DNA from: an uncultured Pseudomonadota bacterium
Lineage (GTDB): Bacteria > Pseudomonadota > Gammaproteobacteria > Burkholderiales > Rhodocyclaceae
DNA: 13,882 nucleotides
NCBI GenBank assembly: GCA_903939665.1
Contig: CAJAHZ010000304.1
Span: 1 to 13,882 of the forward strand
Direction of reading: 5' to 3'
The notes below the pieces were generated by a model that was not told the DNA's origin, searched no databases, and saw only the letters and a list, made by a program, of their open reading frames with translations. Positions within the stretch are counted from its first letter, which is position 1, and each line of letters begins with the position of its first letter. The position numbers were made by a program, and so were the translations under genes. Below, in pieces: positions 6,754-12,962 of this stretch.

Positions 6754-7347
6754 ATGAGCGGAAAGCAAATTACCGGCGTCATTCTGGCTGGCGGTCTGGC
6801 TCGCCGCATGGGCGGTACCGACAAGGGTCTGCAGACATTGCGCGGCCAGCCGATGGTGCAGTGGGTGATCGAGCGGCTGCGCCCGCAGGTCGACGAATTG
6901 CTGATCAATGCCAACCAGAATCACGAGATCTACACCGCCTTCGGCCACCGCGTCGTACCGGACCAGATTCCGGATTTCGCCGGGCCGCTTGCCGGCCTGC
7001 ATGCAGCGCTATCGACCGCGGCGCATCCGCTGGTTGCAACCGCCCCCTGCGATTCGCCCTTCCTTCCCGGCGATCTGGTTTCCCGCCTGTCTTCCGCCTT
7101 GAGCGGGGCCAACGCCGATCTCGCCGTTGCCCGCACACTGGATCAGGCGCATCCAGTATTCTGCCTGTGCAAGCGCGAGGTGCTGCCGCACTTGACCGCG
7201 TTTCTGGCCAGCGGCGGGCGCCGGATCGACCGCTGGTATTCGAGCCTGAAGGTCGTTGAAGTACCGTTCGACGACGAAGCCGCCGCCTTCGAAAACCTCA
7301 ACACGCGAGAAGAACTGCTGCGCTTTGAGGTCGCCCACAAGGGCTGA
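6754..7347 (+). CDS. mobA: Molybdenum cofactor guanylyltransferase MobA
   Basis: MobA transfers GMP from GTP to molybdopterin to build the bis-MGD cofactor used by DMSO-reductase-family enzymes such as formate dehydrogenase. It is 197 aa, close to E. coli MobA (194). The nucleotide-binding signature LAGGLARRMGG (11-21) and the adjoining TDKGL are complete. The segments DQIPDFAGPLAGLHAAL and APCDSPFLPGDL (with the metal-binding aspartate) and the C-terminal NLNTREELLRFE are all typical. The ATG is 1 nt after the stop of the DsrE-like gene; only a weak purine run precedes it, so translation is probably coupled. Its place at the end of the FDH/Sec operon fits supply of the FDH cofactor. Confidence 0.94.
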   Translation: MSGKQITGVILAGGLARRMGGTDKGLQTLRGQPMVQWVIERLRPQVDELLINANQNHEIYTAFGHRVVPDQIPDFAGPLAGLHAALSTAAHPLVATAPCDSPFLPGDLVSRLSSALSGANADLAVARTLDQAHPVFCLCKREVLPHLTAFLASGGRRIDRWYSSLKVVEVPFDDEAAAFENLNTREELLRFEVAHKG

Positions 7348-7368
7348 GCTTTCACTGATGCACAAGGA

Positions 7369-7390
7369 AAAGGCTTCCGAAGAAGCCTTT
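7369..7390. terminator. Shared hairpin terminator between convergent mobA and ssb
   Basis: A perfect 9-bp stem, AAAGGCTTC (7369-7377) with GAAGCCTTT (7382-7390), closes a CGAA tetraloop. It lies 21 bp after the mobA stop and 29 bp beyond the ssb stop. Because the stem ends in A/T triplets on each side, it can work for both directions, although T runs are short on both strands. Confidence 0.75.
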
Positions 7391-7419
7391 AGAATCTTTA
7401 CCGCCCCACTGCGTTTCGA

Positions 7420-7902
7420 TTAAAACGGGATGTCGTCATCCATGTCATCAAAACTCGGCGCCTTCTTGGCCGGTGCCGAGCGGGTCGCCCCCGGCGCGCC
7501 GCCGCCGGCTGACGACGGCATGCTGCCCCCGTACTCGGCCTCGCCGCCAGACGAAGCACCGGCGCCCGAACGCCCGCCGAGCATCTGCATTTCATTGGCT
7601 TCGATTTCGGTCGTGTAGCGCTCCTGGCCTTCCTTGTCCTGCCACTTGCGGGTGCGGATGCGGCCTTCAACGTAGACCGCCGAACCCTTTTTCAGGTACT
7701 GCCCGACGATTTCGGCGAGCTTGCGGTAAAACACAACGCGGTGCCACTCGGTGATTTCCTTCTTCTCGCCGCTCGCCTTGTCCTTCCACGATTCGGTGGT
7801 TGCCAGGCGGATGTTTGCCACGGCATCGCCGTTGGGCATGTAGCGGGTTTCCGGATCGGCACCCAGATTGCCGACGAGGATCACTTTGTTGACCGAAGCC
7901 AT
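7420..7902 (-). CDS. ssb: Single-stranded DNA-binding protein
   Basis: SSB binds single-stranded DNA as a tetramer in replication, recombination and repair, and recruits partners through its tail. It is 160 aa. The OB fold covers about residues 1-107: it begins ASVNKVILVGNLGADPE, and the segments ATTESWKDKASGEKKE, TEWHRVVFY and YVEGRIRTRKW are classic. A glycine/serine/alanine-rich linker follows from about 110, and the acidic tail ends DDMDDDIPF, the standard protein-interaction tip. A strong Shine-Dalgarno (AGGGAGG on the minus strand) lies a few bases before the ATG. It lies 41 bp downstream of the MFS gene on the same strand and may be co-transcribed, but a consensus TATAAT also occurs in that gap. 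Confidence 0.97.
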   Translation of the reverse strand: MASVNKVILVGNLGADPETRYMPNGDAVANIRLATTESWKDKASGEKKEITEWHRVVFYRKLAEIVGQYLKKGSAVYVEGRIRTRKWQDKEGQERYTTEIEANEMQMLGGRSGAGASSGGEAEYGGSMPSSAGGGAPGATRSAPAKKAPSFDDMDDDIPF

Positions 7903-7932
7903 GTTGCCTCCCTGATTTGTCTGTGAAGAAGA

Positions 7933-7938
7933 ATTATA
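7933..7938 (-). promoter_or_regulatory. Candidate -10 element for ssb
   Basis: Read on the minus strand this is TATAAT, a perfect -10 hexamer, about 30 nt before the ssb ATG in the ssb/MFS gap. I found no convincing -35 at 16-18 nt spacing; the hexamer there reads AAGCAA. It may be a weak or activator-dependent promoter giving ssb its own transcription. Confidence 0.35.
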
Positions 7939-7943
7939 AGGAT

Positions 7944-9149
7944 TTATGCCGACTGTTGCTTCGCCCGCAGGGCAGGCATCGTCATGGTCAGCCCGAGCAG
8001 CAGCCAGACCATCGCCAGCCCAGCGCCAGCCAGCCAGACGCTGACCGGCCCGGAATATTTGACCAGCACGCCGCCGAACACCCCGCCGAGAAACAGGCCG
8101 AGCGACTGCGTCGTGTTGTACACCCCGAGCGCAGCGCCTTTGGCGTGCGGCGGCGCGATGCGCGAAATCAGCGAAGGCTGTGTCGCCTCGAGAAAATTGA
8201 AAGCGACAAAGAAAATCATCAGCCAGAACGCCATCGGATAAAGCCCCTCGCTGAAGAAGCTGAAGCCGAACTGAACGGCGATCAGCAGAACGATCGCGCT
8301 ATTGAAGATCAGCTTCATCCAGCCATATTTCTCAGCCGCAATGATCGCCGGCACCATGACGGTGAAGGACAGCAGTAACGCCGGCAGATAAACTTTCCAG
8401 TGCTCGGCGACCGGCAAGCCGCCAGTGCTGATCAGCGCCGAGGGCAGAAGCACCCACATTGCCGTCAGCAGCAGGTGCAGGGAAAAAACACCAAAATTCA
8501 GGCGCAGCAGTCGCGGGTTGGTCAGCACTTCGACAAAGCTCGGCCACGTTGGCTGCCTCGGCACAACCGGCGCGGCAGGGACGACCTTGAGCACGATGAA
8601 GATGGCGAACAGCGACAGGACGCCGGTCAGGACGAAGATACCCGGCATGCCGATCGCGCTATAGAGCAGCGATGCGCCGACCATCGAAACGGCAAAAGCA
8701 AGGCCGATCGAGGCGCCGATCATGCCCATCACCTTGGTTCGATGCTGCTCTCGGGTGAGATCGGAAGCCAGCGCGGTAACCGCAGCGGAAATCGCCCCAG
8801 CGCCCTGCAGCACACGACCGGCGATGATGCCGTAGATGTCGCCTGACATGGCCGCGACAAAACTGCCGACGGCAAAAAGTACGAGCCCGAAGACAATGAC
8901 CGGCTTGCGCCCGAAACGATCGGAGGCGGCGCCGTAGGCAATCTGCAGACAGGCCTGAGTGAGCCCATAAGCGCCCAGCGCGATGCCGACCAGCGCCATG
9001 TCGCCGCCGGCCGGCAGGTCTTTGGCGTAGATCGCAAACACCGGAAGAATCAAAAAAAGGCCGAGCATGCGCAATGCGAAAATTGCCGCAAGGCTAATAC
9101 CGGCGCGCTTTTCATCGGCGCTCATGCCGTCTGGAATGGAAGCTGACAT
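7944..9149 (-). CDS. MFS transporter, YajR-like
   Basis: This 401-aa major facilitator protein is expected to span the inner membrane 12 times. The substrate is unknown. Motif A GAASDRFGRKP lies between helices 2 and 3. GRVLQGAGAISAAVTAL and LASDLTREQHRTK, then LRLNFGVFSLHLLL, GLPVAEHWKVYL, FFVAFNFLEATQPSLIS and GAALGVYNTTQSLG, closely resemble my memory of E. coli YajR. E. coli YajR carries an extra cytoplasmic C-terminal YAM domain; this protein ends soon after the last helix (LTMTMPALRAKQQSA) and lacks it. The ATG at 9149 has no clear Shine-Dalgarno. The ATG at 9125 (MSADEKRAG) is an alternative start that would remove eight residues. It is divergent from uvrA and lies just upstream of ssb. 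Confidence 0.88.
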   Translation of the reverse strand: MSASIPDGMSADEKRAGISLAAIFALRMLGLFLILPVFAIYAKDLPAGGDMALVGIALGAYGLTQACLQIAYGAASDRFGRKPVIVFGLVLFAVGSFVAAMSGDIYGIIAGRVLQGAGAISAAVTALASDLTREQHRTKVMGMIGASIGLAFAVSMVGASLLYSAIGMPGIFVLTGVLSLFAIFIVLKVVPAAPVVPRQPTWPSFVEVLTNPRLLRLNFGVFSLHLLLTAMWVLLPSALISTGGLPVAEHWKVYLPALLLSFTVMVPAIIAAEKYGWMKLIFNSAIVLLIAVQFGFSFFSEGLYPMAFWLMIFFVAFNFLEATQPSLISRIAPPHAKGAALGVYNTTQSLGLFLGGVFGGVLVKYSGPVSVWLAGAGLAMVWLLLGLTMTMPALRAKQQSA

Positions 9150-9154
9150 TTGAT

Positions 9155-9184
9155 TTGGTGCAGGACTGCTGAATTGCGTATATT
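9155..9184 (+). promoter_or_regulatory. Candidate uvrA promoter
   Basis: TTGGTG (9155-9160) and TATATT (9179-9184) are separated by 18 bp in the gap between the divergent MFS and uvrA genes. The -10 is good and the -35 moderate. The predicted transcript would start near 9191, about 30 nt before the uvrA ATG. Confidence 0.4.
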
Positions 9185-9189
9185 AACAG
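9174..9189 (+). promoter_or_regulatory. Possible degenerate LexA (SOS) box at uvrA
   Basis: The 16-mer TTGCGTATATTAACAG matches the E. coli-type SOS consensus (CTG, ten AT-rich bases, CAG) at 11 of 16 positions and keeps the ACAG half. Its left half is TTGC instead of CTGT. It overlaps the candidate -10, a position suitable for repression. uvrA is a classic LexA target, but the imperfect left half leaves this uncertain. Confidence 0.3.
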
Positions 9190-9221
9190 GTTTGCCCCGG
9201 CACTCAGGCGACCCTCCCCCA

Positions 9222-12062
9222 ATGGACGAAATCAACACGATAAGAATCCGCGGCGCACGAACGCACAACCTGAAGAACATCAATCTCGACCTGCCGCGCA
9301 ACCGGCTGATCGTGATTACCGGGCTGTCCGGTTCAGGCAAGTCGTCGCTCGCCTTCGATACGCTTTACGCCGAGGGGCAACGCCGCTATGTCGAGTCGCT
9401 CTCGGCCTACGCCCGCCAGTTCCTGCAGCGCATCGAAAAGCCCGACGTTGACCTGATTGAAGGATTGTCGCCGGCCATTTCAATCGAACAGAAGGCAACC
9501 AGCCACAATCCGCGCTCGACGGTCGGCACGGTCACCGAAATCCACGACTACCTGCGCCTGCTCTTTGCCCGCGCCGGCACGCCGTTCTGCCCCGAGCACC
9601 AGCAGCCGCTGGCGGCCCAGACCGTCTCGCAGATGGTGGATCACGTACTGGCCCTGCCGGACGAAACCAAGCTGATGATCCTCGCGCCGGTCGTCGCCAA
9701 CCGCAAGGGCGAACAACTCGATCTTTTTGCCGAGCTGCGCGCACAGGGCTTTGCCCGGCTGCGCGTCGACGGCAAGGTTTACGAGATCGACGCCCTGCCC
9801 AAGCTCGCCAAGACGCACAAACATACGATCGACGTCGTCGTCGACCGCCTCAAAATACGCGACGACATGCGCCAGCGCCTCGCCGAGTCGTTCGAAACGG
9901 CCTTGCGCCACGCCGACGGGCGAGCTATCGCTTACGAGATGGAGAGCGAAAAAGAGCATCTCTTTTCTGCCAGGTTCGCCTGCCCGGCCTGCTCGTATTC
10001 GTTGCAGGAACTCGAACCGCGCATTTTTTCGTTCAACAACCCGATGGGCGCCTGCCCGACCTGCGATGGCCTCGGCGTCATCCAGTTCTTCGATCCCAAG
10101 CGCATCGTCGCCCACCCGGAACTGTCACTGGCCGCCGGCGCCATTCGCGGCTGGGACAAGCGCAACCAGTTCTACTTCCAGATGCTCGGCTCGCTCGCCG
10201 CGCACTACGCTTTCGACATCGAAACACCATTCAAGCAATTGCCCGAGAAGCTCCAGCAAATCGTGCTTTATGGTTCGGGTCGCGAAGAATTGCCGTTCAA
10301 CTATCTCAACGAACGCGGCAAGCTGACGGTGCGCGAGCATGCCTTCGAGGGGATCATCGTCAACCTTGAGCGGCGCTACAAGGAATCCGACTCATTCGCC
10401 GTGCGCGAAGAGCTGTCGAAACTGATCAGCAACAAAACCTGCCCGTCCTGCAACGGCACGCGCTTGCGCGAAGAGGCGCGCAACGTGCGCATGGGCAGCG
10501 CGCCGAGTGCGCTGACCCTGCACGAAATCAGCCACCTGCCGCTGGTTGACGCACGCGACTATTTTCTTGCGTTGCAGTTACTCGGCCAGAAAGCGCAGGT
10601 GGCCGAGAAAGTCCTCAAGGAAATCACCAGCCGCCTGCAATTCCTGATCAACGTCGGCCTCGACTACCTGTCGCTTGACCGCTCGGCCGAGACGCTCTCC
10701 GGCGGCGAAGCGCAGCGCATCCGGCTGGCTTCGCAGATCGGCTCGGGGCTGACCGGCGTCATGTACGTGCTCGACGAGCCATCGATCGGCCTGCACCAGC
10801 GCGACAACGAACGGTTGCTGCAAACGCTCAGGCAACTGCGCGACATAGGCAACACGGTGATCGTTGTCGAACACGACGAAGAAGCGATCCGCAGCGCCGA
10901 TTATGTCGTCGACATCGGGCCCGGCGCCGGCGTACATGGCGGCGAAATCGTTGCCGAAGGAACGCCCGAGTCTGTTGCTTGCAATCCAAATTCAATGACC
11001 GGCGACTATCTGTCCGGCCGGCGGCGCATCGAGATCCCCGGCAAAGCGCGCAAAGCCGCCCCGGCGCGCATGCTGCAGGTAATCGGCGCGCGCGGCAACA
11101 ACCTGAAAAACGTGACATTGGAGTTGCCGGTCGGCCTGTTTACCTGCATCACCGGCGTCTCCGGCTCGGGCAAGTCGACGCTGATCAACGACACGCTGTA
11201 CGCTGCGGCGGCGCACCACCTTTACGGTTCGACCGGCGAGCCGGCAGCGCACGACGAGATCCGCGGCCTCGACCATTTCGACAAGGTGATCAACGTCGAT
11301 CAGAGCCCGATCGGTCGCACGCCGCGTTCCAATCCGGCGACCTACACCGGCCTCTTGACGCCGATACGCGAGCTATTTGCCGGCGTGCCGGAAGCCCGTG
11401 CCCGCGGCTATGGCCCCGGCCGCTTCTCGTTCAACGTCAAAGGCGGGCGCTGCGAGGCGTGCCAGGGTGACGGCGTGATCAAGGTCGAAATGCACTTCCT
11501 GCCCGACATCTACGTCCCGTGCGACGTTTGCCATGGCAAGCGCTACAACCGCGAAACGCTGGAGGTGCATTACAAGGGAAAAACCATCCACGAAATCCTG
11601 CAGATGACCGTCGAGATCGCCCGCGAATTTTTCGACGCCGTGCCGGTCGTTGCGCGCAAGCTGCAAACGCTGGTCGATGTCGGCATTTCTTACATCACGC
11701 TCGGCCAGGCAGCCACGACGCTCTCGGGCGGCGAGGCGCAGCGCGTGAAACTGGCGCTCGAACTATCGAAACGCGACACCGGGCGAACCCTCTACATTCT
11801 CGACGAGCCGACGACCGGCCTGCACTTCCAGGACATTGAAATGCTCCTCAAGGTACTGCACCGCCTCGCCGACCACGGCAACACGGTGGTGGTCATCGAA
11901 CACAACCTTGACGTAATCAAGACGGCGGACTGGCTCATCGACCTCGGCCCGGAAGGAGGTGATGGCGGTGGACGCATCCTCGCTGCCGGCACGCCAAAAC
12001 AGATTGCCAAGGTCGCAAGCAGCCACACCGGGCGCTTCCTGAAGCCTTTGCTGGCGCGTTAG
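9222..12062 (+). CDS. uvrA: Excinuclease ABC subunit UvrA
   Basis: UvrA is the damage-recognition ATPase of nucleotide excision repair; it loads UvrB at lesions. From the ATG at 9222 it is 946 aa (E. coli 940). The first ABC half has Walker A GLSGSGKSS (34-42), a zinc module C254/C257/C278/C281, signature LSGGEAQR from 492, and YVLDEPSIGL. The second half has Walker A GVSGSGKST from 645, a zinc module C744/C747/C767/C770, signature LSGGEAQR from 834, and YILDEPTTGLH. The frame is open up to an ATG at 9150, but that extension (MIWCRTAEL...) does not look like UvrA, and MDEINTIRIRGARTHNLKN is the normal start. There is no Shine-Dalgarno before 9222 (the leader is pyrimidine-rich, CCCTCCCCC). 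It is divergent from the MFS-ssb pair. Confidence 0.97.
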   Translation: MDEINTIRIRGARTHNLKNINLDLPRNRLIVITGLSGSGKSSLAFDTLYAEGQRRYVESLSAYARQFLQRIEKPDVDLIEGLSPAISIEQKATSHNPRSTVGTVTEIHDYLRLLFARAGTPFCPEHQQPLAAQTVSQMVDHVLALPDETKLMILAPVVANRKGEQLDLFAELRAQGFARLRVDGKVYEIDALPKLAKTHKHTIDVVVDRLKIRDDMRQRLAESFETALRHADGRAIAYEMESEKEHLFSARFACPACSYSLQELEPRIFSFNNPMGACPTCDGLGVIQFFDPKRIVAHPELSLAAGAIRGWDKRNQFYFQMLGSLAAHYAFDIETPFKQLPEKLQQIVLYGSGREELPFNYLNERGKLTVREHAFEGIIVNLERRYKESDSFAVREELSKLISNKTCPSCNGTRLREEARNVRMGSAPSALTLHEISHLPLVDARDYFLALQLLGQKAQVAEKVLKEITSRLQFLINVGLDYLSLDRSAETLSGGEAQRIRLASQIGSGLTGVMYVLDEPSIGLHQRDNERLLQTLRQLRDIGNTVIVVEHDEEAIRSADYVVDIGPGAGVHGGEIVAEGTPESVACNPNSMTGDYLSGRRRIEIPGKARKAAPARMLQVIGARGNNLKNVTLELPVGLFTCITGVSGSGKSTLINDTLYAAAAHHLYGSTGEPAAHDEIRGLDHFDKVINVDQSPIGRTPRSNPATYTGLLTPIRELFAGVPEARARGYGPGRFSFNVKGGRCEACQGDGVIKVEMHFLPDIYVPCDVCHGKRYNRETLEVHYKGKTIHEILQMTVEIAREFFDAVPVVARKLQTLVDVGISYITLGQAATTLSGGEAQRVKLALELSKRDTGRTLYILDEPTTGLHFQDIEMLLKVLHRLADHGNTVVVIEHNLDVIKTADWLIDLGPEGGDGGGRILAAGTPKQIAKVASSHTGRFLKPLLAR

Positions 12063-12342
12063 CACGGCTTTTTCCAGGGTTCCGCCTCGTTTTTTTGAAA
12101 AAACTTCAGCGGCATGAAAAAACGTCCGGCGGCCAAAAAACGTCTTCGCCCGATGCAACAAACAAGGCTACAGGCCGCACCAGTGCTTAATCCAGAGGGG
12201 AAAAAACAGTCTGAGAAATCAGAAAAAAATGAAAAACGGGGAACCGCCCAAGCATTCCGTTCGCAAGCCCCCCCTTCCCTACAAGCCCGTGAAATGCAAG
12301 AATTGCGATGGAGCAACGCTTTTAATAACCACAGGAGATATT
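12063..12342. other. 280-bp A-rich intergenic region between uvrA and hup
   Basis: I see no convincing gene here. The stretch is much richer in A runs than the flanks. It contains a TT/AA inverted repeat (12089-12104), which is a weak candidate for the end of the uvrA transcript, and a 10-nt direct repeat AAAAAACGTC at 12117-12126 and 12135-12144. The frame of the HU gene is open back to an ATG at 12229, and a lysine/arginine-rich frame starts at 12114. Both lack ribosome binding sites and recognisable domains. The hup promoter should lie here but I could not place it with confidence. Confidence 0.6.
12333..12338 (+). promoter_or_regulatory. Ribosome binding site for the HU gene
   Basis: AGGAGA lies 4 nt before the ATG at 12343. 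It selects this start over the in-frame ATG at 12229, and the product then begins with the normal HU sequence MNKSEMIDAIA. Confidence 0.85.
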
Positions 12343-12642
12343 ATGAACAAGTCTGAAATGATCGACGCAATCGCCGCCCGTACCGAACTTTCGAAGGCCG
12401 CCTCCGGCAAAGCGCTGGACGCCGTCATCGAAACCATCGTTGAAGCGGTTGCCACGGGCGACGGCGTGACGCTGGTTGGCTTCGGTTCCTTCAAGGCTGC
12501 CGATCGTGCCGCCCGTGAAGGCAAGAACCCGAAGACCGGCGAGAAGATCAAGATCGCTGCGACCACCGTGCCAAAGTTTTCCGCTGGCGCCACCTTCAAG
12601 GCGACGGTTGCCACCGCCAAGGGCGGCAAGAAAAAGAAGTAA
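12343..12642 (+). CDS. hup: HU family DNA-binding protein
   Basis: HU is a small dimeric nucleoid protein that binds and bends DNA without strong sequence preference. It is 99 aa against the usual 90. MNKSEMIDAIAARTELSKAA and VTLVGFGSFKAADRAAREG are classic. The DNA-contacting arm reads GKNPKTGEKIKIAATTVPKFSAG, with lysine where most HU proteins have arginine before NP. The C terminus has an extra lysine-rich extension ending GGKKKK, which adds positive charge beyond the standard core. A strong ribosome binding site precedes it and a strong terminator follows, so it is probably a single-gene transcript. The sequence does not tell whether it is the organism's main HU or a second paralogue; IHF subunits are less likely given the motif set. 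Confidence 0.93.
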   Translation: MNKSEMIDAIAARTELSKAASGKALDAVIETIVEAVATGDGVTLVGFGSFKAADRAAREGKNPKTGEKIKIAATTVPKFSAGATFKATVATAKGGKKKK

Positions 12643-12674
12643 AAGAAGCGATAGAAGCAATTCGCTTCTACTTC

Positions 12675-12707
12675 AAAAAAGGCTTGCCTGTAGGCAGGCC
12701 TTTTTTT
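12675..12707 (+). terminator. Rho-independent terminator of the HU gene
   Basis: A six-A run, stem GGCTTGCC (12681-12688) with GGCAGGCC (12693-12700, one G-T pair), a TGTA loop and seven T (12701-12707) form a textbook terminator about 30 bp after the stop. The A and T runs can extend the stem. A second, weaker hairpin (12644-12651 with 12662-12669) lies between the stop codon and this terminator. Confidence 0.93.
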
Positions 12708-12757
12708 CGTCTGTTCCCTTGTTACGCACAACGGCGGGGATATGAGAGGATATGCAA

Positions 12758-12786
12758 TTGACGGCTCCAGAAGGGCCGCGTAAAAT
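12758..12786 (+). promoter_or_regulatory. Near-consensus promoter for tRNA-Ala
   Basis: TTGACG (12758-12763) and TAAAAT (12781-12786) are separated by exactly 17 bp. Each hexamer differs from the sigma-70 consensus at one position. Transcription would begin near 12793, just before the tRNA at 12797, as expected for a strongly expressed stable RNA. Confidence 0.8.
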
Positions 12787-12796
12787 TTTTGCGAAT

Positions 12797-12872
12797 GGGG
12801 GCATAGCTCAGTTGGGAGAGCGTCTGGTTCGCAATCAGAAGGTCGGCAGTTCGATCCTGCCTGTCTCCACCA
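12797..12872 (+). tRNA. tRNA-Ala, anticodon CGC
   Basis: This 76-nt tRNA has a 7-bp acceptor stem (12797-12803 with 12862-12868), which contains the G3-U70 pair that marks alanine tRNAs. The D arm is GCTC/GAGC. The anticodon stem is TCTGG/TCAGA (12823-12827 with 12835-12839) with loop TTCGCAA, so the anticodon CGC is at 12830-12832 and reads GCG. The T arm is GGCAG/CTGCC with loop TTCGATC, followed by A73 and an encoded CCA. A strong promoter lies directly upstream. Confidence 0.95.
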
Positions 12873-12887
12873 AACCCCGCCCTATCC

Positions 12888-12912
12888 AAAGGCCGGATAT
12901 ATTCTGGCCTTT
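12888..12912 (+). terminator. Hairpin terminator after tRNA-Ala
   Basis: A 10-bp stem (12888-12897 with 12903-12912, one G-T pair) closes a TATAT loop and begins 15 nt after the tRNA. The T run is short (TTTCTC), so it may be a weak terminator or a 3' processing structure. It lies in the 90-bp gap before parE. Confidence 0.55.
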
Positions 12913-12962
12913 CTCGCATCCGCCAAAGCCCCGGAAGCACGTCCGCTGGAGAAATCGGCACG

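Noticed and set aside
9150..9221. A uvrA start at 9150 giving a 970-aa protein
   Set aside because: The extra 24 residues do not resemble UvrA, this start would sit on the putative promoter, and the ATG at 9222 gives the normal family N terminus and length.
12229..12342. HU with a 38-residue N-terminal extension carrying a CKNC motif
   Set aside because: AGGAGA just before 12343 and the standard HU N terminus favour the shorter form; only one CxxC is present and there is no recognisable domain.
12114..12356. An 80-aa lysine/arginine-rich small protein overlapping the start of hup
   Set aside because: No ribosome binding site and no family resemblance. The basic composition follows from the A-rich DNA, and it overlaps the hup ribosome binding site and start in another frame.
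12722..12961. A minus-strand 79-aa frame across the tRNA-Ala gene
   Set aside because: It is the reverse translation of a tRNA and its flanks, a common false gene call.
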